Of a stretch of 64,000 nucleotides of DNA, positions 1 through 9,393 are shown one piece after another. The translations under genes were made by a program, and so were the position numbers. The stretch spans positions 189,799 through 253,798 of the forward strand of contig NZ_ATVP01000001.1 of NCBI RefSeq assembly GCF_000420785.1, written 5' to 3'. Every line of letters begins with the position of its first letter. Position 1 is the stretch's first letter. The notes under the pieces are model-generated. The model had not been told where the DNA came from, ran no database searches, and saw only the letters and a list, made by a program, of their open reading frames with translations. This DNA is from Streptococcus hyovaginalis DSM 12219 (GTDB lineage Bacteria; Bacillota; Bacilli; Lactobacillales; Streptococcaceae).

Positions 1-29
1 TATCCAGTCTGTCATGGAGGGAAATTAGT

Positions 30-752
30 GTGATTGACTTACATTCGCATATTATTTATGAGGTTGATGATGGTCCCAAAACCTTAGATGAGAGTATCGC
101 CTTGATCAAAGAAAGCTATTCTCAGGGCGTTAGGACGATTGTAGCAACCTCACACCGCCGCAAAGGAATGTTTGAAACACCTGAAAAGCTGATCATGCAA
201 AATTTCTTACGTGTAAAAGAAGTTGCAGAAGCAACGTTTCCTGACTTAGAATTATTGTATGGTGGTGAGCTTTATTATTCATCGGATTTAATCAAGAAAC
301 TGGAACAGCATCGCGTTCCAAGTTATAACGAAAGACGCGTTATTTTGCTAGAATTTAGCATGGCGACACCTTGGAAAGACATTCAGACTGGGGTTTCTCA
401 AGTGCTTATGTTGGGATTGACACCTGTTATTGCGCATATCGAGCGATACAATGCCCTAGAGTTTAATGAAGAACGCGTGAAAGAATTGCAAAATATGGGT
501 TGCTATACGCAAGTTAATAGTAATCATGTCCTAAAACCTCAATTGTTTGGGGATAAAGAAAAGATTTTTAAAAAACGCGGGATGTATTTCTTAGAAAAAG
601 ACCTCGTTGATGTTATCGCTAGTGACATGCATAACTTGACTAGTAGACCACCTTATATGCGAGAAGCCTACAAGGTTGTTACGGCAAAAAAAGGCGAAAG
701 CAAAGCAAAAGCCCTATTTGAAACAACACCAAAATCAATTATCGGTCGATAA
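30..752 (+). CDS. cpsB: CpsB/Wzh capsule tyrosine-protein phosphatase
   Basis: Predicted manganese-dependent PHP-family phosphatase that dephosphorylates the tyrosine kinase CpsD and so tunes capsule assembly in the cytoplasm. Its 240 residues are the normal family length. Visible metal-ligand motifs are HSH (residues 5-7), VDDG (12-15), TSHRRKG with His42, AHIERY with His136, and SDMHN with Asp199 and His201. The start is GTG, supported by GGAGG at 16-20. It is the first gene in the window and is followed 15 bases later by cpsC. A LytR-type cpsA gene normally precedes it and would lie outside the window. The family call is secure; activity is inferred from the intact motifs. Confidence 0.95.
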   Translation: MIDLHSHIIYEVDDGPKTLDESIALIKESYSQGVRTIVATSHRRKGMFETPEKLIMQNFLRVKEVAEATFPDLELLYGGELYYSSDLIKKLEQHRVPSYNERRVILLEFSMATPWKDIQTGVSQVLMLGLTPVIAHIERYNALEFNEERVKELQNMGCYTQVNSNHVLKPQLFGDKEKIFKKRGMYFLEKDLVDVIASDMHNLTSRPPYMREAYKVVTAKKGESKAKALFETTPKSIIGR

Positions 753-767
753 GACCTAGGAGAAGAA

Positions 768-1451
768 ATGGAAAAAGCAACTGTAGAAATTGATGTATTA
801 CAATTATTAAAGAAGCTGTGGAACAGAAAGTTTTTGATCTTACTGATTTCAATGATTGGAGCAGTATTAGGAATGGTTGTCAGTGTTTTCTTGATTACAC
901 CTGAATACCGGTCAACAACGCGACTTTATGTGATCAACCAAACGTCAGATGCCAATACCCCAACCGTGCAAGATATTCAAGCAGGTGGCTACTTGGTTAA
1001 TGACTATAAAGAAATCATCACTTCAGAGGATGTTCTCAGCCAAGCTATTGAGAGAGAAGGCTTGACCATGACACCTGGCGAATTATCAGGAAAAATGTCA
1101 GTGGTTATTCCTACGGATACGCGTGTTATCTCTATCAATGTCATGGATGAAAATGCTAACAAAGCAAGTGAGATAGCTAATACTCTGCGGGAAGTAGCTG
1201 CTGAAAAGATCAAGGCGGTTACCAATGTTGAGGACGTCACCACACTAGAAGCTGCTAAGCCATCACCTTCACCTGCAACGCCTAATACGAAGCGCAATGT
1301 TGCCTTAGGTTTTATCGTCGGTTTCTTCCTATCAATTTTTAGTATTTTAGTAATAACTGTCTTAGATGATCGTGTAAAAGATGCTACTGATATTGAAGAA
1401 CAATTAAAATTGCCGTTGTTAGGTATCGTTCCTGATTTGAAACGTTTATAA
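768..1451 (+). CDS. cpsC: CpsC/Wzd capsule chain-length regulator (kinase activator)
   Basis: Membrane adaptor of the capsule tyrosine kinase. Known CpsC proteins activate CpsD and set polysaccharide chain length. The 227 residues show the Wzz-type layout: a cytoplasmic start, a membrane segment at about 21-41, an extracellular domain, a proline-rich PSPSPATPN stretch before a second membrane segment near 177-197, and a short cytoplasmic tail that would contact CpsD. AGGAG lies just before the ATG. In Firmicutes the membrane adaptor and the kinase are separate proteins, as here, with CpsD starting 14 bases downstream. Confidence 0.95.
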   Translation: MEKATVEIDVLQLLKKLWNRKFLILLISMIGAVLGMVVSVFLITPEYRSTTRLYVINQTSDANTPTVQDIQAGGYLVNDYKEIITSEDVLSQAIEREGLTMTPGELSGKMSVVIPTDTRVISINVMDENANKASEIANTLREVAAEKIKAVTNVEDVTTLEAAKPSPSPATPNTKRNVALGFIVGFFLSIFSILVITVLDDRVKDATDIEEQLKLPLLGIVPDLKRL

Positions 1452-1464
1452 GGAGAAAGAGATA

Positions 1465-2199
1465 ATGCCCAAATTAGAATTAAACAGTAGACGTTTAGTA
1501 GATATCGGCAAAACAGAAGAATACTTTAATTCCATTCGTACTAACATTCAGTTTTCGGGAAGTGATTTAAAAACGATTGTGGTTTCTTCTGTTCAACCAG
1601 GAGAGGGGAAGTCAACAACCTCAACCAGTTTAGCAGTTTCCTTTGCCAATGCTGGATTTAAAACCCTTCTTATCGATGCCGACGTGCGTAATTCCGTTAT
1701 GACAGGAACCTTTATCGCTCATGAAAAATACCTTGGATTGACTAGTTACTTAACAGGTAATGCACGTATGAACGATGTTTTTTGTGAGACAGATGTTGAC
1801 AATCTAATGGTTGTTCCATCTGGTCAGATGTCGCCAAATCCAACGTCCCTACTTCAAAACAAGTATTTCGCACAGTTATTACAAACTGCTAGAGATGTCT
1901 TTGATTATGTGATTATCGACTCACCACCGATCGGTTTGGTTATTGACTCTGCTATCATTGCCAGTCAATCGGATGCCAGTCTCTTAGTAGTAGAAGCAGG
2001 CTCAGTCAAACGTCGTTTTGTGCAAAAAGCTGTTGAGCAACTGTCACAAAGTGGTAAACCGGTCTTGGGTGTCATTTTGAACAAAGTCGACACAACCAAA
2101 GATTCTTACGGTGCGTACGGAAATTATGGCGCCTATGGGAATTATGGGAAAGAGCATAGAGGCAATAAGAGTGCGAGAACTCGCAAGTCTAAAAAATAA
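1465..2199 (+). CDS. cpsD: CpsD/Wze autophosphorylating capsule tyrosine kinase
   Basis: Bacterial tyrosine kinase that works with CpsC in the membrane and is reset by CpsB. Its 244 residues show a Walker A loop QPGEGKST (44-51), the A' motif LLIDADVR (68-75), a Walker B-like IIDSPP, and a C-terminal tail with several tyrosines in a SYGAYGNYGAYGNYG run, the usual autophosphorylation cluster. AAGGAGAAAGAG upstream provides the ribosome site. A 31-base gap separates it from cpsE. Confidence 0.95.
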   Translation: MPKLELNSRRLVDIGKTEEYFNSIRTNIQFSGSDLKTIVVSSVQPGEGKSTTSTSLAVSFANAGFKTLLIDADVRNSVMTGTFIAHEKYLGLTSYLTGNARMNDVFCETDVDNLMVVPSGQMSPNPTSLLQNKYFAQLLQTARDVFDYVIIDSPPIGLVIDSAIIASQSDASLLVVEAGSVKRRFVQKAVEQLSQSGKPVLGVILNKVDTTKDSYGAYGNYGAYGNYGKEHRGNKSARTRKSKK

Positions 2200-2230
2200 G
2201 AAATAGATAGAGCTAGGAGAGTTTAGATAA

Positions 2231-3607
2231 GTGTATAGTGAATCATCAACAATTAAGTTAATTTATTTATTATGTGATCTAGTTGCTATCTTATTGACTT
2301 GCATTGTCTTGAGTTTTAAATATCCTTTTCCTTATCTTGATTCTGTATTAGATATCTTTGTTACAGCGTTCGTATCTGTTTTTCTTGTTTTAATAGCGAA
2401 CAACTATTCAAGAATCCATCTTGCTGGCTTGAGAGAACTTTTTTGGTTAAGTGTCAAATTTATTTGGAAATTTTTAGTAACCATTTTACTTGTGCAATTT
2501 GCCAAAGAAGTTATCTTAAAGTCTGCTAATTTAAGTATCACTTTAGATGTTCTTAGTCTGCAGTTAATCGTCGTTTTTTTATCGATTTTTGCAAGTAGAT
2601 TAATTGTTTATGGTGTTTGCCGTGACTTTTTTAGTTCTAGACAGAAGGTTCTATTAATTTCTTCCAAAGAGAAAGTTATTGATATGGTAAAACAGCTAGA
2701 AAATGCCAAATTTTCCGTTACAGCTATTTTTACCAAGGATCAATTGGATACCTTTGATATACCTATATTAACTGACTTAAACGGAGTTAGAAATTTTTTG
2801 ACGAAGAATGAACTTAATGAAGTATTTGTTTCTTCTGAATCGCATGATGATTACTATACCGTTCAAAGGCATTTTCAAGAAATTGGCTTGCCAGTGTCAA
2901 TTAGCCTAGTAAATGAAAATAGCCACAATCGACGTAAATACAGCTTAACTAGCTTACCTCACCAGCTTTTTTTGACCTCTTCACTCAATATCTCACCATA
3001 CCGCTACATGTTACTCAAGCGTGCAGCAGATATTGTCTTTGCCTTACTAGGCTTAATCTTGGTAAGTCTGACTTATCTCCTTATCTATCCGATTGTTCAA
3101 AGACAATCTAAAGGTCCAATGATTTTTAAGCAAAAACGTGTGGGACAAAATGGTAGGGTTTTTGAGCTTTATAAGTTTAGAAGCATGTATTTAGATGCTG
3201 AGGAAAGAAAAGAGGCTTTGCTATCTAAGAATCAGCTATCTTCAGACTATATGTTTAAGATGGACAATGATCCCCGAATTTTTCCTTTTGGGCAAAAGCT
3301 TCGTGATTGGTCTATTGATGAGTTGCCACAATTTATCAATGTCTTAAAAGGCGACATGTCCTTGATAGGAACACGCCCGCCGACACTAGAAGAGTATTAC
3401 AAGTATGATTTTAGACATTTTAAACGACTAGCGATGAAACCTGGTATCACAGGTATGTGGCAGGTATCTGGTCGTAGCAACATCACCGACTTTGAAGACG
3501 TCGTTGCTTTGGATACCTACTACATTGAGAATTGGTCGCTGTGGTTAGATATCAAGATTTTCTTGAAGACGATTGTAGTGGTTTTGAAACGGGATGGGAG
3601 TAAGTAA
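2231..3607 (+). CDS. cpsE: CpsE-type initiating sugar-phosphate transferase
   Basis: Polyprenyl-phosphate hexose-1-phosphate transferase that starts the repeat unit on undecaprenyl phosphate. The 458 residues have several hydrophobic N-terminal segments, a CoA-binding-like middle domain and a C-terminal Bac_transf domain with a membrane segment near 265-290. The catalytic region includes FKQKRVGQNGRVFELYKFRSM-like sequence and SLIGTRPP. The start is GTG with AGGAG just upstream. The stop overlaps the next ATG by one base (TAATG), suggesting coupling. Which sugar is transferred cannot be read from the sequence; glucose is common in streptococci, but the TagA-type enzyme that follows often uses a GlcNAc-linked acceptor. 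Confidence 0.92.
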   Translation: MYSESSTIKLIYLLCDLVAILLTCIVLSFKYPFPYLDSVLDIFVTAFVSVFLVLIANNYSRIHLAGLRELFWLSVKFIWKFLVTILLVQFAKEVILKSANLSITLDVLSLQLIVVFLSIFASRLIVYGVCRDFFSSRQKVLLISSKEKVIDMVKQLENAKFSVTAIFTKDQLDTFDIPILTDLNGVRNFLTKNELNEVFVSSESHDDYYTVQRHFQEIGLPVSISLVNENSHNRRKYSLTSLPHQLFLTSSLNISPYRYMLLKRAADIVFALLGLILVSLTYLLIYPIVQRQSKGPMIFKQKRVGQNGRVFELYKFRSMYLDAEERKEALLSKNQLSSDYMFKMDNDPRIFPFGQKLRDWSIDELPQFINVLKGDMSLIGTRPPTLEEYYKYDFRHFKRLAMKPGITGMWQVSGRSNITDFEDVVALDTYYIENWSLWLDIKIFLKTIVVVLKRDGSK

Positions 3608-4353
3608 TGATAAAAACTGTTGAAATGTTGGGAATTAAACTTAATCCCTTAACAATAGATGAGACAGTGAGCGTAGTTGATCAGGAATTTATCCAAAAGA
3701 ATAAACCTTTACACCTTATGGGAGTTAATGCTGATAAAATAAATCAGTGTTATGAAGATTCCAATATGATGAAAATCGTAAATAATTGTGGAGTGGTCAA
3801 TGCTGATGGTGCTTCAGTTGTTCTTGCGGGAAAATATCTTGGTATTGATATTCCAGAAAGGGTTGCTGGCATAGACCTAATGCAGGAACTTCTTAAACTA
3901 TCTGAAAACAAAAGTTATTCGGTATATTTCTTTGGTGCCAAGGAGGAAGTATTACAAAAAATGCTTAGTGCTTTTAAAGTAGATTATCCTAATTTAAAAG
4001 TAGTTGGTTATCGAAATGGTTATTTTAAGGACGATGAGATTGATGCTATTTCACAAGATATTGCTAGTAAGGCGCCTCAATTGGTCTTTGTAGGAATTAC
4101 TTCTCCGAAAAAAGAAATATTGATTGAAAGATTCATGAGAGATGGAGTAAATAGTATTTTTATGGGAGTCGGTGGAAGTTTTGATGTTTTGTCCGGCACG
4201 ATAAAAAGAGCACCGTTATGGATGCAAAAATCTCATCTAGAGTGGTTGTTCCGGGTTATGAATGAACCCCGCAGATTATTTAAGAGATATTTTGTTGGGA
4301 ATACAAAATTTATAAAAACTATTGTTAAGGAAAAGAGAAAATTGAAACTATGA
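3607..4353 (+). CDS. WecG/TagA/CpsF-family (GT26) N-acetylmannosaminyl-type transferase
   Basis: Predicted membrane-associated glycosyltransferase that adds the second sugar to the lipid-linked intermediate. The 248 residues match the family length. Visible family features are GVNADKIN, VVNADGASVV with the conserved Asp, PERVAGID, and VGVTSPKKE-like and GVGGSFDVLSG-like sequence. TagA uses UDP-ManNAc, and the next gene encodes UDP-GlcNAc 2-epimerase, which makes that donor, so ManNAc transfer is a reasonable inference. It overlaps both neighbours (TAATG upstream, ATGA downstream), indicating tight co-translation. Confidence 0.88.
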   Translation: MIKTVEMLGIKLNPLTIDETVSVVDQEFIQKNKPLHLMGVNADKINQCYEDSNMMKIVNNCGVVNADGASVVLAGKYLGIDIPERVAGIDLMQELLKLSENKSYSVYFFGAKEEVLQKMLSAFKVDYPNLKVVGYRNGYFKDDEIDAISQDIASKAPQLVFVGITSPKKEILIERFMRDGVNSIFMGVGGSFDVLSGTIKRAPLWMQKSHLEWLFRVMNEPRRLFKRYFVGNTKFIKTIVKEKRKLKL

Positions 4354-5447
4354 AAAAAGTAATGCTTGTTTTTGGAACTAGACCTGAGGCGATTAAAATG
4401 TGTCCGTTAGTGCAGGAACTAAACCGTAGACAACAGTTTAAAACAGTAGTTTGTGTTACTGGGCAGCATAGGGAAATGTTAAAACAGGTTCTGGATGTAT
4501 TTGGGGTGATTCCTGATTATGATTTGGACATTATGAAAGATAATCAAACATTATTCAGTATAACCACTAGTATTCTTGAAAAAATGCAACCAATTCTTGA
4601 AGAGGAAAAACCGGATATTATGTTGGTTCACGGTGACACAACGACGACCTACGCGGCATCATTGGCTGCTTTTTACTTAGGAATAAAAATAGGCCATGTA
4701 GAAGCAGGACTACGTACCTATAACATTAGGAGTCCTTTTCCTGAAGAGTTCAATCGACAATCAGTTTCAATTATTTCTGATTTTGACTTTGCACCTACTC
4801 TTGATTCAAAAACTAATTTACTGAAAGAAGGGAAAAAAGAGTCACAAATTTTTGTTACAGGAAATACTGCAATAGATGCGTTAAATACTACTGTTGTTAG
4901 TGATTTTTCACATCCTTTGATAGATTGGATTGGTCAATCTCGCCTAATTATATTAACAGCACACAGAAGAGAAAACTTGGGTGAGCCGATGACTAACATG
5001 TTTAAGGCAATCAATAGAGTTTTAGAAAATCATTTGGATGTCAAAGTTATATATCCGATTCACAAAAATCCTAGGGTTAGAGAAATTGCTGAAAGAATAT
5101 TTGCTGGTAATGATAGGATCAAAATAATTGAACCATTAGAAGTTGTTGAATTTCATAACTTACTGAATAAAAGTTACATTATTTTAACGGATTCAGGGGG
5201 TATTCAGGAAGAAGCACCATCTTTAGGAAAGCCTGTACTAGTAATGCGTGATACCACAGAGCGTCCAGAGGGTGTCAATGCTGGAACATTGAAGCTTGTA
5301 GGTACAGATGAAGAAACAATATTTAATGAATTTACAAAATTATTAGTAGATAATGTAAGCTATAATAAGATGAGTCAAGCAAGTAATCCATATGGAGATG
5401 GAAAAGCTAGTAAGCAGATTGTAGATGTGCTAGATAAGTGGTTATAG
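4350..5447 (+). CDS. wecB: UDP-N-acetylglucosamine 2-epimerase (non-hydrolysing)
   Basis: Interconverts UDP-GlcNAc and UDP-ManNAc in the cytoplasm, supplying ManNAc for the capsule repeat. The 365 residues show GTRPEAIKM at the N-terminus, HGDTTTT, GHVEAGLRT, FNRQ, AHRREN and the nucleotide-binding DSGGIQEEAPSLGKPVL followed by TERPEGV. It overlaps the upstream transferase by four bases (ATGA). From here to the end of the cps locus the DNA is markedly A+T-rich, as is usual for exchangeable serotype-specific genes. Other names for the family are MnaA and CapG/Cap5P. Confidence 0.95.
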   Translation: MKKVMLVFGTRPEAIKMCPLVQELNRRQQFKTVVCVTGQHREMLKQVLDVFGVIPDYDLDIMKDNQTLFSITTSILEKMQPILEEEKPDIMLVHGDTTTTYAASLAAFYLGIKIGHVEAGLRTYNIRSPFPEEFNRQSVSIISDFDFAPTLDSKTNLLKEGKKESQIFVTGNTAIDALNTTVVSDFSHPLIDWIGQSRLIILTAHRRENLGEPMTNMFKAINRVLENHLDVKVIYPIHKNPRVREIAERIFAGNDRIKIIEPLEVVEFHNLLNKSYIILTDSGGIQEEAPSLGKPVLVMRDTTERPEGVNAGTLKLVGTDEETIFNEFTKLLVDNVSYNKMSQASNPYGDGKASKQIVDVLDKWL

Positions 5448-5450
5448 AAT

Positions 5451-6500
5451 ATGAAAAAAATAAGAGTGTGCCACATTGGAACGGGTGTCGAAAATCCTGG
5501 GGGAATGACAACTGTTATACAGGACTTATTGGCTAACCAAAAGTTAACTGAATTTGAACAAATTCACATTGTTTCAGTAGCACCTGAACATAAATTTAAA
5601 GTTTTCTTACTTGCAATCCTAAAGTTTATTGAGGAGCATAGAAAAGGAGCTATAGACATAGCTCACCTACATATGTCTGAATACGGGAGCTGTTATCGAA
5701 AGATTATTTTTATACTCTTGTGTCGTATGTTGAAGATAAAAACAATTGTTCATTCTCATGGTGGTGAATTCGAAAATTTTCTTAAAAAATCAAAAGGATC
5801 ATTTATCTTTAAAAAAATTGTGAAATTGGCTGATAAAGTTTTGGTTTTGACACCAGGTTGGATGAAAATTTGGGAAACGCTAGTTCCTAGTGATAAAATT
5901 GAAATTCTTCCAAATGCTGTATCACTACCAGAAATTAATCGTAAGAAGTATTATAAAAATAACCAATTAAATATATTATTTTTAGGCTATATCGGACATA
6001 GGAAAGGAACCTACGACTTAATACGAGCCGTCAAAGAACTTGTCAATGATGAATTGAAAGTAAATTTAAAAATAGGTGGTAACGGAGAAGTAGAGAAAGC
6101 TAAAAAGATAGTAGATGAATTGGACTTATCCCGTAATATTGATATTTTAGGATGGGTCGATTCGGATTTGAAAGATAGATTATTACGTGAGGCAGACATA
6201 TTGGTATTGCCATCCTATTTTGAATCTTTTGGCATTGTATTATTAGAAGCTATGTCCTACAAATTACCAGTTATTTGCGGGGATGGTGGTTTCTCTAAGG
6301 AAATTATTTCAGACGGTTTAAATGGCTATGTCGTCAAATCAGGAGATGTTCAGGACATACAAGAAAAAATTAGCCTTTTTTTTGACCGTCATATAGTTGA
6401 AGTGCTTGGTAACAATGCTAGAGAAACAGTGGAAAAGTTTTATACATTTGAAACAATAGGTTCCCAACTACGTAAAATATACTTGAGGATGGTTGAATAA
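5451..6500 (+). CDS. GT4-family glycosyltransferase
   Basis: Cytoplasmic retaining glycosyltransferase of the GT-B fold, expected to extend the lipid-linked repeat unit. The 349 residues begin with an N-terminal HIGTGVENPGGMTTVI, which matches the GGM loop of GT4 enzymes. A HSHGGEF motif lies near residue 104 and LFLGYIGHRKGTYDL opens the donor-binding half. The C-terminal EX7E signature is in SYFESFGIVLLEAM. Donor and linkage cannot be assigned. It follows wecB after three bases. Confidence 0.9.
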   Translation: MKKIRVCHIGTGVENPGGMTTVIQDLLANQKLTEFEQIHIVSVAPEHKFKVFLLAILKFIEEHRKGAIDIAHLHMSEYGSCYRKIIFILLCRMLKIKTIVHSHGGEFENFLKKSKGSFIFKKIVKLADKVLVLTPGWMKIWETLVPSDKIEILPNAVSLPEINRKKYYKNNQLNILFLGYIGHRKGTYDLIRAVKELVNDELKVNLKIGGNGEVEKAKKIVDELDLSRNIDILGWVDSDLKDRLLREADILVLPSYFESFGIVLLEAMSYKLPVICGDGGFSKEIISDGLNGYVVKSGDVQDIQEKISLFFDRHIVEVLGNNARETVEKFYTFETIGSQLRKIYLRMVE

Positions 6501-6501
6501 A

Positions 6502-7470
6502 GTGAAACAAGATAGATTAGTTACTATTGTAGTTCCGATTTACAATGTTGAGAAATATTTAGAGAAGTGTTTGGAATCTCTGATAAAACAAACCTATGAA
6601 AATCTACAAATTGTTTTAGTGAATGATGGCTCTACGGATAACTCAGAAAATATTTGTCGAAAATTTATACTTGAAGACAATCGCATTGAGTTAATTAACA
6701 AAGTTAATGGAGGATTATCGGAGGCTAGAAACTTTGGAATAGACGTTACACGAGGGGAATACATATTGTTTGTTGATTCAGATGATTACCTGTCTCCGCA
6801 AACAGTAGAGTTTTGTATGAAAACCATTGAGCATACCAATGCGGATATCGTGGAATTTGCAGTAAAAAAAATATTTGAAAGTGATCCGGATTATTTTCAA
6901 CCATTTGAATTTGATAAAAATGATATTCAAATATTTAATCATACTGAGGCACTTACAAATATTCTCTCATATCGCTTCAAGATAGTAGCTTGGAATAAAT
7001 TATATAAAGCTAGTTTATTTAATGCCATTCGATATCCCAAAGGGAAATTACATGAGGATGAGTTCACCACTCCATATTTAGTTGATAACGTAGCCATTTA
7101 TTGTACAATTCCTTATACATTGTATGCCTATGTTCAGAGGGAAGGCAGTATAATGAATAATAATTTTAGTGAGAGACGATTTGATATATTGGAGGCTTAT
7201 CAAGAAAGGTACCGTTATTTTCAGGAAAAATACGGCAATAGATACGATGCTATTCTTGATTTTGGGTACCTTTCTATTCTGTCTAATTTACTAGAAATTA
7301 CGCCAACTTCACATGAAAAGACTCCCATCCTCAAGCAACAAAAGCAAAAACAGTTTAAGAAAATTATTACTGGGAAAACTCCATATTTTATTAAACTAAA
7401 AGTGTTATTTAAAAACTTTTTACCGAACATTTATACTGAAATTATCGAGCGAAAGAATTGGGAGAAATAG
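6502..7470 (+). CDS. GT2-family glycosyltransferase
   Basis: Inverting GT-A glycosyltransferase predicted to add one sugar to the capsule repeat unit. VTIVVPIYNVE at the N-terminus, LVNDGSTDNS and the DXD-type FVDSDD motif identify the family, and the C-terminal third is variable. The frame is open to a TTG at 6493. I prefer the GTG at 6502, although the GAGGA at 6485-6489 could serve either start. It follows the upstream stop directly. About 322 residues from this start; substrate unknown. Confidence 0.88.
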   Translation: MKQDRLVTIVVPIYNVEKYLEKCLESLIKQTYENLQIVLVNDGSTDNSENICRKFILEDNRIELINKVNGGLSEARNFGIDVTRGEYILFVDSDDYLSPQTVEFCMKTIEHTNADIVEFAVKKIFESDPDYFQPFEFDKNDIQIFNHTEALTNILSYRFKIVAWNKLYKASLFNAIRYPKGKLHEDEFTTPYLVDNVAIYCTIPYTLYAYVQREGSIMNNNFSERRFDILEAYQERYRYFQEKYGNRYDAILDFGYLSILSNLLEITPTSHEKTPILKQQKQKQFKKIITGKTPYFIKLKVLFKNFLPNIYTEIIERKNWEK

Positions 7471-7475
7471 CGAGT

Positions 7476-8483
7476 ATGAAAAAGCTAATTTTTTTTATTT
7501 TTCTATGTGTTACAGCTGTATTAAATAAGATTTTATTTGGAAAAAAGCTTATTTTTCTAATGGGAACTCCTATGCATGGAAATTTAGGAGATATTGCGAT
7601 TGCTTATGCTGAAGAACAGGTAATTAAGGAAATTATAGCAAGACCTTATTTCGAAATTCCATCATCATATGTTGGATCTTACATAAATATTTGGAAAAAA
7701 ATAATCGGAAGAAATGAAGTTTTTGTTCATGGTGGTGGTTTTACAGGAACAATTTGGCCTGAAGAGATGGACATGCTACTTAGCGTTTTAAGACATTTTC
7801 AAAATAATAAGATTATTATTCTCCCTCAAACAGTATATTTTGAAGTTTTGGGCTCAGATGTAGAAAATGCATTAGCAGAAGCAATTGATAATTGTACGGA
7901 TTTGACAATCTTATTGCGTGAACACTACTCAAATGAATTTGTTGATTTACACTTTAAAACAGCTCGTAGTTACTTGGTTCCGGATGTTGTCCCCTATTTG
8001 GATAAACGTTATTTTAAATTAAAAAATCATGATTCTCGTGGTAGAATACTGTTTGTTATACGAAATGATAAAGAAAAAATTGATCAAAGTACAACGATTG
8101 AGAAAATAAAGAGTTTAACTACAGATTTTGAAATAGATTATACTGATACGGTAGTGCCTTATGCTATTAGACCATGGAATAGATTGAAAGAAATTGAAAA
8201 AAAGATAGCACAGTTCAGGAATTCTGGACTAGTGGTTACGGATCGTCTACACGGAATGATATTTGCAACTATTGCAGAAGTCCCTTGCATTGTTTTGAAT
8301 AACAATAATTATAAGATAAAGGGGGTTTATGAATGGATAAAGCACCAACCTAATATTTATTTCCTTAATTCTGAAGAGGAGCTAGATTCTGTAATTCCAT
8401 CGTTGTTAAAGATGCCATATCAAAAATTTGATAATAATTTTATACGTGGTAAATTATCTGAAATTATTTCAAAGATTGTCTAA
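7476..8483 (+). CDS. Polysaccharide pyruvyl transferase family protein
   Basis: Predicted to transfer pyruvate from phosphoenolpyruvate to a sugar of the capsule repeat unit, adding a negatively charged ketal. Family features (CsaB/WcaK-like) are GTPMHGNLGDIAIAYAE near the N-terminus, FVHGGGFTGTIW, and the C-terminal VVTDRLHGMIFA. A short hydrophobic N-terminus (KKLIFFIFLCVTAVL) may anchor it. The ATG at 7476, preceded by GGGAGA at 7460-7465, is a better start than the in-frame TTG at 7458. It overlaps nothing but follows the GT2 stop by five bases. Some family members are not true pyruvyl transferases, so the chemistry is inferred. Confidence 0.82.
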   Translation: MKKLIFFIFLCVTAVLNKILFGKKLIFLMGTPMHGNLGDIAIAYAEEQVIKEIIARPYFEIPSSYVGSYINIWKKIIGRNEVFVHGGGFTGTIWPEEMDMLLSVLRHFQNNKIIILPQTVYFEVLGSDVENALAEAIDNCTDLTILLREHYSNEFVDLHFKTARSYLVPDVVPYLDKRYFKLKNHDSRGRILFVIRNDKEKIDQSTTIEKIKSLTTDFEIDYTDTVVPYAIRPWNRLKEIEKKIAQFRNSGLVVTDRLHGMIFATIAEVPCIVLNNNNYKIKGVYEWIKHQPNIYFLNSEEELDSVIPSLLKMPYQKFDNNFIRGKLSEIISKIV

Positions 8484-8499
8484 TTAGTAGGAGTTGTTA

Positions 8500-9393
8500 A
8501 TGAGTATTAAGCCGATTAGGGTTATTTCAATGTTATTTTCTATATTGAGTGACAAATTGAGTAGACACAATATTTCAGTGCTCAGTACAGAAGAGACATT
8601 GGATACTATTATAAAGAATAAAGTATCAATTTCTAGATTTGGTGATGGCGAATTTAATCTTTTATTGGGAAATGATATGCCTTTTCAGTCAGCAAGTCCA
8701 GAATTGAGAGCCAGCTTACGTAGAGTATTGATTGATCAGGATGACAATCATCGGTGTCTTGTTGCAATACCTGGGAGCTTTGTAACAGTGTCGCACTTAA
8801 CTCTAAAATCAAAGTTTTTTTGGATAAAGTACTTTGCAAAATTTAGAAATGATCTATTACCTTTTCTAAACAACCAATATGTCTATGGCGACTCACAAAT
8901 TTCAAGAATATATATCAATAGAAAAGATAAGTTAGGAGCAACCAAAAACTTTGATAACTGGAAAGAAATTTTTAAAAATAAGCATATACTCCTTGTGGAA
9001 GGTAGTGAGTCAAAGTTTGGTGTAGGAAATGATTTGTTTGAAAATACTCTTAGTATTTCTAGGGTAATCTGTCCGAGTCGTCAAACATTTCAGGTGTATG
9101 AAGAGTTGCTAGATTATTTATCATCCGTGACTTCAATTGATTTAATCCTATTGGCTTTGGGACCAACCGCGACTGTCCTATCCTATGATTTTTCTAAAAT
9201 TTCAAATATTCAAATAATAGATACAGGAAATATGGATTTGGAATATGAATGGATGAAATTAGGGGTGGCTAAGCCAACCAAAATTGATCATAAGTATAGT
9301 ATCGAAGTAAAAAACGGGACAGAGACTGTTGATATTGAAGACGGTGTCTATGAAAGTCAAATAATTAAGAGGATAGGTGTCAATGGTGTTTAA
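8500..9393 (+). CDS. GT-D fold (DUF1792-type) glycosyltransferase
   Basis: Predicted glucosyltransferase-like enzyme of the GT-D fold, first described for the DUF1792 domain in streptococcal serine-rich-repeat glycoprotein glycosylation and also found in capsule loci. Visible features are SISRFGDGEFNLLLG near residue 45 and a C-terminal LILLALGPTATVLSYD segment. About 297 residues. The ATG at 8500 has AGGAG at 8488-8492; an in-frame TTG at 8494 is less likely. It overlaps the next gene. Donor and acceptor are not predictable. Confidence 0.78.
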   Translation: MSIKPIRVISMLFSILSDKLSRHNISVLSTEETLDTIIKNKVSISRFGDGEFNLLLGNDMPFQSASPELRASLRRVLIDQDDNHRCLVAIPGSFVTVSHLTLKSKFFWIKYFAKFRNDLLPFLNNQYVYGDSQISRIYINRKDKLGATKNFDNWKEIFKNKHILLVEGSESKFGVGNDLFENTLSISRVICPSRQTFQVYEELLDYLSSVTSIDLILLALGPTATVLSYDFSKISNIQIIDTGNMDLEYEWMKLGVAKPTKIDHKYSIEVKNGTETVDIEDGVYESQIIKRIGVNGV

